Notes: generated by a model from the sequence alone, not told the origin. Positions 43,117 through 52,734 are shown, counted from the stretch's first letter. The stretch: 64,000 bases of DNA from Kineosporia succinea (GCF_030811555.1 NZ_JAUSQZ010000001.1:2265241-2329240), one strand, 5' to 3'. Numbers and translations are program-made.

Positions 43117-44322
43117 ATGGCGCTGGACATGCTCACCGGGCCCGATGCGGGCGAACTGCTCGAGGCGGCGCTCTCCACCGCGGGCGGTCATCTCGAGCAC
43201 TGGCGCGTCACCCAGGTCGATCACCGGGGCGAGGTCACCACGGTCGCCTACCAGGCCACGGTCCAGTGGCCGTCAGGGCGCACCGACGACGTGCTCGGCG
43301 CCTCCTCTCTCGCCCCGGACGACGACCCGCCCTCCGTACCAGGCACTCTCACCCTGTCCGACGGCCAGAACCGGGTCTGTGTCTGGCGTCTGCCCGACGA
43401 CCCGGGCCTGCCCGGCCTGACCACCGCCATGCGTCCCCGCGCCCTCACCGCTCTGCTGCGCTCGTTCGGCATCGACGCCTCCGGCCTGCGCACCGAGGTG
43501 GTGTCGTACCGGCCGAAACGCCGCGCGGTGATCCGGGTGAGCGCGGCCGGGGGTGTGCTCTACGCCAAGGTGCTGCCGCCCGGCGAGGTCGAGGCGCTGC
43601 ACCGGCGTCACGAGATGCTCTACAACGCAGGTGTTCCCGTGCCGCACAGCCTGGGCTGGACCGACGACGGGCTGCTCGTGCTGGAGAACCTGCCGGGCAC
43701 CCCGCTGCGCCGCCGCCTGATGACCGAGGGGCCCGACCTGACTGCCGGGCTGCCCGATCCGCACGACGTGCTCTCGGTGCTCGACCGTTTCCCGGTCGGG
43801 GTGCTCGGCCTGAACCGGCGGCGCCCCTGGAGCCGGCGCGCCCCGCAGTACGCCGAGCTGATCGGCCGCTCGCTGCCCGCCGAGGCCGAGCGGGCGCGGC
43901 AGCTCTCACGGGTGGTGGCCGGCGGGCTGAAAGACGCCGATCCGGGCAGCGACCCGACCCACGGCGACTTCTACGAGGCGCAGATGATGGTCGACGAGAA
44001 GGGCGTCGTCGTCGGGCTTCTCGACGTCGACACGGTGGGTCCCGGTTCCCGCGCCGACGACCTGGCCACCGCCCTGGCGCACTGCGAGGCACTGGCCCTG
44101 AGCTCGACCCGGCACGCCGCCCGTTCGCAGGCCATGTCCCGGCTCTGGCACCCGGTCTTCGCCACCCGCACCGATCCGGCGCAGCTGCGCCTGCGCACCG
44201 CCGGGGTGCTGATGAGCCTGGCCACCGGCCCGCACCGGGTGCAGCGGCCGAACTGGGAGGCCGCCACGAGCCGCCTGCTCGACCGCATCGAAGACGTGCT
44301 CGAGGGCCGCCCGAGCGCATGA
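43117..44322 (+). CDS. Aminoglycoside phosphotransferase (APH)-fold kinase-like protein
   Basis: ATG 43117 has GAGGTGG before it and begins 2 nt after the regulator's stop. The 401-residue protein has a Brenner motif 'THGDFYEAQ' (His282) in which the usual Asn is Gln, and a metal loop 'GLLDVDTVGPGSRADDLATALAH'. The N-lobe includes 'YAKVLPPGEVEALHRRHEMLYNAGVPVPHSLGW'. It is probably a small-molecule kinase in the same operon as the two-component system. Whether it gives antibiotic resistance cannot be said; most such proteins act on metabolites. Confidence 0.82.
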   Translation: MALDMLTGPDAGELLEAALSTAGGHLEHWRVTQVDHRGEVTTVAYQATVQWPSGRTDDVLGASSLAPDDDPPSVPGTLTLSDGQNRVCVWRLPDDPGLPGLTTAMRPRALTALLRSFGIDASGLRTEVVSYRPKRRAVIRVSAAGGVLYAKVLPPGEVEALHRRHEMLYNAGVPVPHSLGWTDDGLLVLENLPGTPLRRRLMTEGPDLTAGLPDPHDVLSVLDRFPVGVLGLNRRRPWSRRAPQYAELIGRSLPAEAERARQLSRVVAGGLKDADPGSDPTHGDFYEAQMMVDEKGVVVGLLDVDTVGPGSRADDLATALAHCEALALSSTRHAARSQAMSRLWHPVFATRTDPAQLRLRTAGVLMSLATGPHRVQRPNWEAATSRLLDRIEDVLEGRPSA

Positions 44323-44414
44323 GAACCGCTTAATCAGATTCTCCTGGTGGCCTCACCCGCGCTCGGAAAAGTACTTCCCATCAAGGAAGTCCCGAGAGCA
44401 GCGGAGGCAAGATT

Positions 44415-44882
44415 ATGAAGGTCCGGAAGAACTGGGTCATCGTCGGAACCGCCGCGGTGCTGGGTGTCAGCGCCGCGACCGCCGGAGCCGCGATGGCCGA
44501 CGGCTCCCCCGACCTGAAAGACCGCGCCCCGGTAGCCGCCACCAGCACGACGGAACCGGGCGCGACCGGGGCGACCACCACGTCCTCAAGCCCGGCGACC
44601 CAGGACTCGGCGACCCAGGGCGTCGACACCGCGAACACCAGCAACACGGCGGACACCCCGAACGACCAGGACAACACGCCGAACGACACGAACGACGTGG
44701 ACACCTCGAACACCAGCAACACCGCCGACACCCCGAACGACCAGGACAACACGCCGAACGACACCGACACCGCTGACGACGTGAACACCGCAGACGACGT
44801 GAACACCGCGAACGACGTGAACACGCCGAACGACACCAACACCGCTGACGACACCAACACGGCGAACACCCCGAACGACTGA
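44415..44882 (+). CDS. Secreted Asn/Asp/Thr-rich repeat protein
   Basis: The 155-residue product has a signal peptide (about 1-29) and then a tail made of TPND, NTAD, DVNTAD and DTPNDQDN units ('NTADTPNDQDNTPNDT' occurs twice). It is acidic, disordered and free of Cys. I know no family. It resembles in character, not in sequence, the acidic exported protein at 40534. The gene stands alone 92 bp after the APH-like gene. Between its stop and pgm about 258 bp hold nothing I recognise. Confidence 0.75.
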   Translation: MKVRKNWVIVGTAAVLGVSAATAGAAMADGSPDLKDRAPVAATSTTEPGATGATTTSSSPATQDSATQGVDTANTSNTADTPNDQDNTPNDTNDVDTSNTSNTADTPNDQDNTPNDTDTADDVNTADDVNTANDVNTPNDTNTADDTNTANTPND

Positions 44883-45140
44883 GGTCAGGCGTCCATCGGC
44901 CCCGTGACGACCAGTCGCCCCGGCTCCGCGCCCCGGACAGAGCCCGCTCACCCGGGGCACGCCCGTCCGCGCGAAACGGTTGTCACGGGGGCCGACGACC
45001 CCGAACCCGACGCCCCCCTCGCTCCCAGCCCCACGCCCCACGCCCGATGAACACGTGGCGAAGACAGCGGTGGGCGGGGGCCGCCCGGGACAGGCCATCG
45101 ACTAGCCTCCAGACGGGGAAACGCGCCGTCAGGAGGACTC

Positions 45141-46778
45141 ATGTCACACGACCGGGCCGGCCAGCCGGCGAAACCGGAAGATCTCATCGACGTCGCCCAC
45201 GTCGTGACCAGCTACTACACCGTGCAGCCCGACCCGTCCGAGGTCAGCCAGCGAGTCTCCTTCGGTACCAGCGGACACCGCGGCACCAGCCTCAACGGCT
45301 CGTTCAACGAGGCGCACATCGTCGCCACCACGCAGGCGATCGTCGACTACCGCACCGGCCAGGGCATCACCGGCCCGCTGTTCATCGGCCGCGACACGCA
45401 CGCCCTGTCCGAGCCGGCCTGGGCCAGCGCGCTCGAGGTGCTCGCCGCCAACGGCGTGCAGACGCTGATCGACGACCGCGACGGCTACACGCCGACCCCG
45501 GCGGTGTCACACGCGATCCTGACCTACAACAGGGGCCGCACCGACGACACGAGGGCCGACGGCATCGTCGTCACCCCGTCCCACAACCCTCCGCAGGACG
45601 GCGGTTTCAAGTACAACCCGCCGCACGGCGGCCCCGCCGACACCGACGCCACCGGCTGGATCGCGAACCGCGCCAACGAGCTGCTGGCCGCGAAACTGGC
45701 CGGGGTGAAGCGAATTCCGTTCGAGAAGGCCCTGAAGGCCGAGACCACGGGCCGCTACGACTTCCTCGGCACCTACGTCGACGACCTGCCGAGCATCCTC
45801 GACCTCGACGCGATCCGCGAGCACGGCCTGCACATCGGCGCCGACCCGCTCGGTGGTGCCGCGGTGGCCTACTGGGGCGAGATCGCGCAGCGCCACCGGC
45901 TCAACCTCGAGGTCGTCAACCCGCTGGTCGACGCCACGTTCCGGTTCATGACGCTCGACTGGGACGGCAAGATCCGCATGGACTGCTCGTCCCCTTCCGC
46001 GATGGCCTCGCTGATCGGCGCGAAAGACCGCTACGACATCGCGACCGGCAACGACGCGGACTCCGACCGCCACGGCATCGTCACGCCCGACGGCGGGCTG
46101 ATGAACCCGAACCACTATCTGGCCGTCGCGATCAACTACCTCTTCCAGTCACGGACGGGGTGGTCGCCCCAGGCGGGTATCGGCAAGACCCTGGTGTCGT
46201 CGTCGATGATCGACCGGGTCGCCGCCGACCTGGGCCGCAGGCTGGTCGAGGTCCCGGTGGGCTTCAAGTGGTTCGTGCCCGGCCTGCTCGACGGCTCGGT
46301 CGGGTTCGGGGGCGAGGAGTCGGCCGGCGCGTCGTTCCTGCGCCACGACGGCTCGGTCTGGAGCACCGACAAGGACGGCATCCTGCTGGCCCTGCTGGGC
46401 AGCGAGATCACCGTGAAGACGGGCCGGACACCGAGCCGCCTGTACGCCGACCTGGTCGAGAAGCACGGTGACCCGGTGTACGCGCGCATCGACGCCCCGG
46501 CGAGCCGGGAACAGAAAGCCGTTCTAGCGAAGTTGTCGCCCGAGCAGGTCACCGCCACCGAGCTGGCCGGCGAACCGATCACGGCCACGCTCACCGCGGC
46601 GCCCGGCAACGGCGCGGCGATCGGCGGGCTCAAGGTCAGCACGGAGAGTGCGTGGTTCGCCGCGCGCCCGTCCGGTACGGAGGACGTGTACAAGATCTAC
46701 GCCGAGTCCTACCGGGGCCCTGAGCACCTCGCCCAGGTGCAGCAGGCCGCGAAGGATTTGGTGTCCGCCGTCCTGTAA
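45141..46778 (+). CDS. pgm: Phosphoglucomutase (alpha-D-glucose phosphate-specific)
   Basis: The 545-residue enzyme interconverts glucose 1-phosphate and glucose 6-phosphate, linking glycolysis to glycogen, trehalose and wall sugars. The phosphoserine Ser147 lies in '[15 protein letters not shown]', the Mg loop in '[14 protein letters not shown]', the sugar loop in '[14 protein letters not shown]' and the phosphate loop in '[18 protein letters not shown]'. The N-terminus '[19 protein letters not shown]' is diagnostic. ATG 45141 has an AGGAGG site. Confidence 0.96.
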   Translation: MSHDRAGQPAKPEDLIDVAHVVTSYYTVQPDPSEVSQRVSFGTSGHRGTSLNGSFNEAHIVATTQAIVDYRTGQGITGPLFIGRDTHALSEPAWASALEVLAANGVQTLIDDRDGYTPTPAVSHAILTYNRGRTDDTRADGIVVTPSHNPPQDGGFKYNPPHGGPADTDATGWIANRANELLAAKLAGVKRIPFEKALKAETTGRYDFLGTYVDDLPSILDLDAIREHGLHIGADPLGGAAVAYWGEIAQRHRLNLEVVNPLVDATFRFMTLDWDGKIRMDCSSPSAMASLIGAKDRYDIATGNDADSDRHGIVTPDGGLMNPNHYLAVAINYLFQSRTGWSPQAGIGKTLVSSSMIDRVAADLGRRLVEVPVGFKWFVPGLLDGSVGFGGEESAGASFLRHDGSVWSTDKDGILLALLGSEITVKTGRTPSRLYADLVEKHGDPVYARIDAPASREQKAVLAKLSPEQVTATELAGEPITATLTAAPGNGAAIGGLKVSTESAWFAARPSGTEDVYKIYAESYRGPEHLAQVQQAAKDLVSAVL

Positions 46779-46794
46779 GAGCTCGAGGATGAAG

Positions 46795-48267
46795 ATGACG
46801 TCGACCCAGACCGCGGTCACTCCCGTTCTGTCCACCTCTGCCGTCCCGCCGGTGATCTCACTGGTGCGAGGCGCGCAGGCGCACCGGGTCGCAGTCGATC
46901 GACTGCTCGCGTCGTACCGCGCGATCCCCGCCGGGCAGCGGGTACGACTGGCCAAGCGCACGTCCAACCTGTTCCGGTCCCGCGCCGAGGGCAGGGGATC
47001 CGGTGTGGCAGGTCTGGACGTGTCCGGTCTGGACGGCGTCATCTCCATCGACACCCAGGCGCGCACCGCCGACGTCCAGGCGATGTGCACCTACGAGACG
47101 CTGGTCGCGGCCACGCTGCCGTACGGGCTGATGCCCACGGTCGTGCCCCAGCTGAAGACGATCACCCTGGGCGGGGCGGTGACCGGGCTGGGCATCGAGT
47201 CCAGCTCGTTCCGCGACGGCCTGCCGCACGAGGCGGTGCTGGAGCTCGACATCCTCACCGGCGACGGCAACCTCGTCACCGCCCGGCCCGAGGGTGAGCA
47301 CGCCGACCTCTACCGCGGTTTCCCCAACTCCTACGGCACCCTCGGCTACGCCACCCGTCTGCGCATCGAGCTGGTGCCGGTGCAGGCCGCGGTGGCCCTG
47401 CGCCACGTGCGCTTCGGTGACCTCGACGAGCTGGCCGCCGCGATCGGCACCATCAGCACGGCCCGTGAGTGGGAGGGCACCGAGGTCGACTTCCTCGACG
47501 GCGTGGTCTTCTCCGCCACCGAGGCCTACCTCACCCTCGGCACCTGGACCGACGACCTCTCCGACCTGAGCGACTACACCGGTCAGCACACCTACTACCG
47601 GTCGATCCAGTACCGCTCCACCGACAAGCTCACGATCCACGACTACCTGTGGCGCTGGGACAGCGACTGGTTCTGGTGCTCGTCGGCCTTCGGTGCCCAG
47701 AACCCGGCGGTCCGTAAGTACTGGCCGGCCAAGTACCGCCGCAGCGACGTCTACCACCGGCTGGTCGGACTGGACGCGAAGTACGGATTTGTCGCCAAAG
47801 TTGATGCCTGGCGCGGTAAGCCTGCCCGCGAGCGCGTGATCCAGGACGTGGAACTCCCCGTGACGCGCACCGCGGAGTTCCTGCGCTGGTACCTCGATCA
47901 CGTTCCGATGACCCCGGTCTGGCTGTGTCCGCTCCGGCTGCGCGAATCCGGCCCGGCCGGCACGCCCACCGCCGGGTCGAAGCCCTGGACGCTGTATCCG
48001 CTGCGGGCCGGCGAGACCTACGTCAACGCCGGCTTCTGGGGCACGGTCGCAATCGAGCCGGGCCGGGCCGACGGTGACAAGAACCGCGAGATCGAGGACG
48101 CGGTGGCGCAATTCGGCGGCCACAAGTCGCTCTACTCGGACGCGTACTACGACGAGGCCACGTTCTGGGCGGCCTACGGCGGCGAGAACTACCCGGCCCT
48201 CAAACGGCGCTACGACGGCGACGGACGGTTGCTGGACCTCTACGCCAAGGCAGTCGGACGCCGTTAG
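46795..48267 (+). CDS. tmsA: FAD-dependent oxidoreductase, TmsA/BfaA-like (10-methyl fatty acid synthesis)
   Basis: ATG 46795 has GAGG at the right distance; ATG 46789 is an alternative. The 490-residue protein has an FAD-binding (PCMH) domain ('LDGVISIDTQARTADVQAMCTYETLVAATLPYGLMPTVVPQLKTITLGGAVTGLGIESSSFRDGLPHEAVLE') and a C-terminal region like DHCR24-type reductases. Next comes a CFA-synthase-like methyltransferase. In mycobacteria and corynebacteria this pair makes 10-methylstearic (tuberculostearic) acid: the methyltransferase methylenates oleoyl lipids and the flavoprotein reduces the methylene with NADPH. The gene name rests on this pairing. Confidence 0.8.
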   Translation: MTSTQTAVTPVLSTSAVPPVISLVRGAQAHRVAVDRLLASYRAIPAGQRVRLAKRTSNLFRSRAEGRGSGVAGLDVSGLDGVISIDTQARTADVQAMCTYETLVAATLPYGLMPTVVPQLKTITLGGAVTGLGIESSSFRDGLPHEAVLELDILTGDGNLVTARPEGEHADLYRGFPNSYGTLGYATRLRIELVPVQAAVALRHVRFGDLDELAAAIGTISTAREWEGTEVDFLDGVVFSATEAYLTLGTWTDDLSDLSDYTGQHTYYRSIQYRSTDKLTIHDYLWRWDSDWFWCSSAFGAQNPAVRKYWPAKYRRSDVYHRLVGLDAKYGFVAKVDAWRGKPARERVIQDVELPVTRTAEFLRWYLDHVPMTPVWLCPLRLRESGPAGTPTAGSKPWTLYPLRAGETYVNAGFWGTVAIEPGRADGDKNREIEDAVAQFGGHKSLYSDAYYDEATFWAAYGGENYPALKRRYDGDGRLLDLYAKAVGRR

Positions 48268-48353
48268 AGGCGTCGGTCCCACAGCACGTTCACATCACAG
48301 CCCGTGCACAAACCGGTCAAAGTAGTTGCATGCGGGATCATTACTACTTGTGC

Positions 48354-48404
48354 TTGAGGCAACTAATACCTCAATCTTAGAGAGCTCGATGTCACTGAAA
48401 GTGA
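48354..48404. promoter_or_regulatory. Two dyads in the AT-rich gap before the methyltransferase gene
   Basis: TTGAGG...CCTCAA (48354-48359, 48369-48374; 9-bp spacer) and TCACT-GAA-AGTGA (48392-48404) lie in a 216-bp gap that is far less GC-rich than the genes around it. It probably holds a separate promoter and regulator sites for the methyltransferase. Confidence 0.5.
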
Positions 48405-48483
48405 TACGGGCTCGGTCTCGCGATGATCGTTAGGACGACTTACGATGCGATCGTCGCGGGAGAACAGTCACGAGGAGATCCAG

Positions 48484-49800
48484 TTGAGCCTCTTACCAAT
48501 CCTGGGCCGAATGGACGACGACGCCCAGCCCCTTCTGCTGGCGGACATCTTCGACGTGCTCCTCGCGGAGCCCTCACCAGTGCGCTTCACCGCGTACGAC
48601 GGGAGTGCGACCGGTCCGGCCGACGCCGCGATCACCATCGCACTGAACACGCCGCGAGCCGCCGCCTACATGGCAACAGCTCCCGGTTCGCTCGGAATGG
48701 CCCGGGCCTACGTCACCGGTGACGTTCAGGTCACCGGCGTTCATCCGGGCAATCCTTACGCTCTGTTAGCCGCCATGGATCAGCTCAAATGGCGCCGTCC
48801 GGACGTCCGCACCGCTCTGCGCATCGCCCGCAGCCTGGGCATGAAGCGGCTCGTGCCGCCGCCGCCCCCGCCGCAGGAGGCGCTTCCCGACTGGCGCCGG
48901 GCCCTGGAGGGACTGCGTCACTCCAAGCACCGTGACGCCGAGGCCATCCACCACCACTACGACGTCTCGAACGCCTTCTACGAGCTCCTGCTCGGCGACT
49001 CGATGACCTACACCTGCGCCTGCTATCCGCACGAAGACGCCACGCTCGAAGAGGCGCAGGACAACAAGTACGACCTGGTCGCCCGCAAGCTCGGGCTGAA
49101 GCCGGGCATGCGCCTGCTCGACGTGGGCTGCGGCTGGGGCGGCATGGTGCGGCACGCCGCCAAGCACTACGGCGTGAAGGCGCTGGGCGTGACGCTCTCG
49201 GCCGAGCAGGCCGAGTGGGCCCAGCAGGAGATCAAGCGGCAGGGGCTCGAAGACCTGGCCGAGGTCCGGTTCAGCGATTACCGCGACGTCGTCGAGGGCG
49301 ACTTCGACGCCGTCAGCTCGATCGGCCTGACCGAGCACATCGGCGTGGGCAACTACCCGTCGTACTTCGAGTTCATCGGGAGCAAGCTGCGCCCGGGCGC
49401 CCGGCTGCTGAACCACTCGATCACCCGGCCGGACAACATCCACCAGCCGCGGGTCAAGGGTGGGTTCATCGACCGCTACATCTTCCCCGACGGTGAGCTC
49501 ACCGGCGCCGGCGGCCTGATCGTCGCGCTGCAGAACTCGGGGCTGGAGATGCGCCACGAGGAGAGCCTGCGCGAGCACTACGCCCGTACCTGCTATGCCT
49601 GGTGCGAGAACCTGGTCGCGAACTGGGACGCGGCGGTCGCCGAGGTCGGCGAGGCCACGGCCAAGATCTGGGGCCTGTACCTGGCCGGGTCGAGCCTGGG
49701 CTTCGACAAGCGCCAGATCGAGCTGCACCAGGTGCTGGCCGTGAAGCCCGACGAACGCGGCCGTTCCGGTATGCCTCTGCGCCCCGACTGGGGCGTCTGA
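48484..49800 (+). CDS. tmsB: Cyclopropane synthase-like methyltransferase, TmsB/BfaB-like
   Basis: TTG 48484 has CGAGGAGATC before it; ATG 48511 is the alternative. The 438-residue protein is a lipid methyltransferase of the CFA synthase family: an N-terminal lipid-binding region, 'AIHHHYDVSNAFYELLLGDSMTYTCACY' and the SAM motif 'MRLLDVGCGWGGMVRHAAKHYGV' near residue 210, then 'SIGLTEHIG'. With the flavoprotein upstream it fits TmsB, which forms 10-methylene from oleoyl chains, rather than a plain cyclopropane synthase. It has its own leader with two dyads, so it may be controlled apart from the flavoprotein. Confidence 0.82.
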   Translation: MSLLPILGRMDDDAQPLLLADIFDVLLAEPSPVRFTAYDGSATGPADAAITIALNTPRAAAYMATAPGSLGMARAYVTGDVQVTGVHPGNPYALLAAMDQLKWRRPDVRTALRIARSLGMKRLVPPPPPPQEALPDWRRALEGLRHSKHRDAEAIHHHYDVSNAFYELLLGDSMTYTCACYPHEDATLEEAQDNKYDLVARKLGLKPGMRLLDVGCGWGGMVRHAAKHYGVKALGVTLSAEQAEWAQQEIKRQGLEDLAEVRFSDYRDVVEGDFDAVSSIGLTEHIGVGNYPSYFEFIGSKLRPGARLLNHSITRPDNIHQPRVKGGFIDRYIFPDGELTGAGGLIVALQNSGLEMRHEESLREHYARTCYAWCENLVANWDAAVAEVGEATAKIWGLYLAGSSLGFDKRQIELHQVLAVKPDERGRSGMPLRPDWGV

Positions 49801-49804
49801 CCAG

Positions 49805-49839
49805 CCACGCAGAGCCCTCGCTCCGGGGGCTCTGCGTGG
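49805..49839. terminator. Hairpin after the methyltransferase gene
   Basis: CCACGCAGAGCCC (49805-49817) pairs with GGGCTCTGCGTGG (49827-49839) around a 9-nt loop; no T-run follows. It lies 4 bp after the stop. Confidence 0.75.
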
Positions 49840-50042
49840 TCGGACGAAGGGTCTTGCCCCGTTCACGTACGACCGACCGGGTGGCCACCCGACAGTACGT
49901 GACCGGGGCCGTAGCCCGTTCGGGGTAACCGGCCCTCAACTGATCACCGGGCCCGGCCGATAAGAAGCGACGGAACCGCTCAAGCCCGGCGGTGGCGCAA
50001 CAGACCGGATGGCCGCAGGTACGGCCCGGAAACGGAGCTAAC

Positions 50043-51266
50043 GTGCACGTGGCCCGCCAGGCGATCAACGACGCCACCGGCCACCTCTTTGGCTACGAGC
50101 TGCTTTTCCGCAGCGCCGCCGGAGCGACTGTGGCCGACCTGGACACCGACCGGGCCACCACGCAGACCATCCTCGCCGCCTTCGCCGAGTTCGGCGCCGA
50201 GGAACTGCTCGGCGGCAAGCCGGGGTTCATCAACCTCACCCGCAGCTTCCTGGTCGGTGACCTGCCGCTGCCCTTCGCCCCCGAGGCCGCGGTACTCGAG
50301 GTGCTGGAGAACATCCATATCGACCGTGAGGTCGTGATCGGCGCGCTCCGGCTCGCGAGCGAGGGCTACCGCCTGGCCCTCGACGACTTCGTCTGGAGCG
50401 AGGAGGCCGAGCCGCTGCTGGCGGTGGCCGACATCGTGAAGATCGATGTGCTCTCGATGACCTGGGAGGAGGTGCTCTTCACGGTCGAGAAGTGCCGTCG
50501 TCACGACGTGCGCCTGCTCGCCGAGAAGGTGGAGAACGCCGAGATGTACGCCAAGTGCATCGAGCTCGGCTTCGAGCTGTTCCAGGGATACTTCCTGGGC
50601 CGGCCGGAGACCATGTCGATCGAGACGCTCTCCCCCGGCCAGCAACTCGCGCTGCAGCTGATCGGCCGGCTGGGTGATCCGAACGCGTCCACCGCGGAGA
50701 TCGAGCGGGCCGTGCGCCGTGACCCGGCGCTGGTCTACCGCCTCCTGCGGATCGCGAACTCGGCCGCCGCCGGGTCGACCCGGCAGGTGTCGTCGATCCG
50801 GGACGCACTGGTCATGGTGGGTCTGAGCCGCCTGCGCGCCTGGCTGATCCTGATCGCGCTGGCTCCTGACAGCGCCAGCCAGACCGCGATGGTGGGCGCT
50901 CTCACCCGGGCCCGCACCTGCGAGCGGGTGGCCGAGATGGGCCGGATCATCGCCCCGGACACCGCTTTCACCGCCGGTCTGCTCGACGGTATCGCCGAGG
51001 GTCTCGGTCTGCCCTCGTCCGACCTGCTCGACCGGATGCCGACGCTCACCCCCGAACTGTCGGCCGCGCTCACCGGTGACGCCACGCATCCCCTGCGCCG
51101 GGTGCTCACGTCGGTGCGGGCCTACGAGCACGAAGACCTGGTGGAGGCCTGTCGCGGTCCGGTGCCGTTGCAGACCATGGCCGAGGCCTACCTGCAGGCG
51201 CTGGCCTGGACCACGGAGACCACGCGCTTCACGACCGTGCGGGAGCGGACGCCCCGGCCCGTCTGA
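50043..51266 (+). CDS. EAL-HDOD (YuxH-like) signalling protein
   Basis: GTG 50043 is preceded by GGAG at a proper distance; a longer reading from 49992 lacks one. The 407-residue protein has an N-terminal EAL-like domain ('GHLFGYELLFRSAAG', 'LALDDFVW', 'VKIDVLSM', 'LLAEKVENAEMYAKC') with several but not all catalytic residues, and a C-terminal HDOD domain ('VYRLLRIANSAAAGSTRQVSSIRDALVMVGLSRLRAWL'). The pair makes CdgJ/YuxH-type regulators, which usually do not cut c-di-GMP but act through protein contacts, for example in motility. Given the chemoreceptor in this window, motility control is conceivable. Confidence 0.85.
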   Translation: MHVARQAINDATGHLFGYELLFRSAAGATVADLDTDRATTQTILAAFAEFGAEELLGGKPGFINLTRSFLVGDLPLPFAPEAAVLEVLENIHIDREVVIGALRLASEGYRLALDDFVWSEEAEPLLAVADIVKIDVLSMTWEEVLFTVEKCRRHDVRLLAEKVENAEMYAKCIELGFELFQGYFLGRPETMSIETLSPGQQLALQLIGRLGDPNASTAEIERAVRRDPALVYRLLRIANSAAAGSTRQVSSIRDALVMVGLSRLRAWLILIALAPDSASQTAMVGALTRARTCERVAEMGRIIAPDTAFTAGLLDGIAEGLGLPSSDLLDRMPTLTPELSAALTGDATHPLRRVLTSVRAYEHEDLVEACRGPVPLQTMAEAYLQALAWTTETTRFTTVRERTPRPV

Positions 51267-51308
51267 GATCAGGGTCCGGGCCGGCCGGGCCGCCTCACCG
51301 GGTAGACC

Positions 51309-52466
51309 TCAGGACGCCGCCAGACCGAAGTCCTGCGTCCACCAGATCCGGCCGTCGGAGGCCTCGACCGCGGCCACACCGATGTCCTCGAACGAGCAGT
51401 TGAGGATGTTGGCCTGGTGGCCGGAGCTCTTCATCCACATGTCCATGACGCTCGAGGCACTGTCGGAACCGTAGTTGTAGGCGATGTTCTCGCCGAAGGT
51501 GCGCCAGGTGTATCCGGCGGCGCCGATGCGCTCGCCCACGCCCGGCTCGCCGGACAGCTGGTGGTCCAGCGTGTTCTTGCTCCTCATCAGCTCGGTGTGG
51601 TCGAGCGCGGCCCGTGTCAGGGCGGCGTTCGCCTTCACCGCGACGTCGCAGCCGGCAGCCTCACGCTCCTGGTTGACCAGGGTGATCACCTGGGCGGCGA
51701 GGGTGGTGTCGACGGTGGACTTGGTGGTCACGTCCGTCGGGGCGGTCGCGGTGTCGTCCGGTTGTGTCGATTCGGAGGACGCGTCGTCCGGGGACGAGGT
51801 GGCCTGGTCGTCCGGGCCGGTGGTCGGGTCGGTGGGGTCGCTGGTGTCGCTGGGGTCGGTCGGCTCACTGGTCGCGGTCTCATCCGGCTCCGAGGGGGGC
51901 GTCGTCGAGGAGGGCTTGGTCGGCTTGTCGGCGGGTGCGGTGGCGCCGGTGTCGTCCGGTGACGTCGTGCTCGTGTCGTCGGGCGACGTTTTGGCGGTGT
52001 CATCCGGTGACGTGTTGTCCGGTGACGTGTCGTCCGACGATGTGCCGTCCGATGACGTGTCGTCCGGCGAGGTGGTGGCCGGGTCGTTCGGGATGTTGCC
52101 GGGGGACGCGGTGGCCGGGGCGCCGCCACCGGTCGTGGTGGTCCCGGTCGTGGTGGTCCCGGTCGTGGTGGTCCCGGTCGTGGTGGTCCCGCCCGGGCTG
52201 GTCGTCGGGGTCCCGGGGAGCCGTTGGCGCCTGGTCTTCGCGTCGTCCTGAGACTCGGCCCGCGCTGCGTCGACCTCGGCGTCGGTGCGGGTGCCGGTGG
52301 TGGGCCGGCCGAGGGAGGTCAGGCTGGTGCTGAGTGCGGAGCGGGGTGTGTCGGTCTGACCGCTGAGGAGCCCGTTGCAGGCCCAGGCGGCGCCGCTGCC
52401 GCCGACCACCACGGCGGTGACGCCGGCGATCCAGATCGGCCGGACCTTGAGACGTGTCAGGGACAT
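51309..52466 (-). CDS. Exported CAP (SCP/PR1)-domain protein with a long acidic Thr/Ser linker
   Basis: The 385-residue protein (ATG 52466; GTG 52484 also possible) has a signal-anchor (about 8-32), a very long linker of TTTTG and SPDDTS units (85-260), and a C-terminal CAP domain of about 125 residues ('VITLVNQEREAAGCDVAVKANAALTRAALDHTELM', 'GENIAYNYG', 'MKSSGHQANILNCSFEDIGVAAV'). CAP proteins act outside the cell on lipids, wall or proteins; the bacterial role is poorly known. It diverges from the quinone-oxidoreductase-like gene over a 268-bp gap, where CCGATT-N5-AATCGG (52574-52590) forms a dyad. Confidence 0.85.
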   Translation of the reverse strand: MSLTRLKVRPIWIAGVTAVVVGGSGAAWACNGLLSGQTDTPRSALSTSLTSLGRPTTGTRTDAEVDAARAESQDDAKTRRQRLPGTPTTSPGGTTTTGTTTTGTTTTGTTTTGGGAPATASPGNIPNDPATTSPDDTSSDGTSSDDTSPDNTSPDDTAKTSPDDTSTTSPDDTGATAPADKPTKPSSTTPPSEPDETATSEPTDPSDTSDPTDPTTGPDDQATSSPDDASSESTQPDDTATAPTDVTTKSTVDTTLAAQVITLVNQEREAAGCDVAVKANAALTRAALDHTELMRSKNTLDHQLSGEPGVGERIGAAGYTWRTFGENIAYNYGSDSASSVMDMWMKSSGHQANILNCSFEDIGVAAVEASDGRIWWTQDFGLAAS

Positions 52467-52734
52467 GACCAGGAGGTTTAGCACGATCGCCGGTTAAGGC
52501 GTTGTCATATCGTTATCTACCAGCTTCGCCCGGGATCGTGGCCCGAGCCCGCAAAGACCGTGATCACATGCTGCCGATTGCTCAAATCGGGGCGGAGATC
52601 TCGTTAACTGATGCGGGCAATCACGCCAAAATAAATGGCGGACGACGTGCGCACCCACGCCGGCAAGTGCGCCTTCGGTCGCGGAGAGTGGGCGATACCT
52701 CCCGCAGTGCAGCCTCCGACGGTTCACTCGAGGC

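Noticed and set aside
43117..44322. Antibiotic resistance gene
   Set aside because: The APH fold is shared by many metabolic kinases; operon context and the altered motif give no support for drug phosphorylation.
52467..52734. Cyclic di-AMP riboswitch upstream of the CAP-domain gene
   Set aside because: Such riboswitches precede some actinobacterial wall-protein genes, but I could not find their conserved blocks in this gap; only a short dyad is visible.
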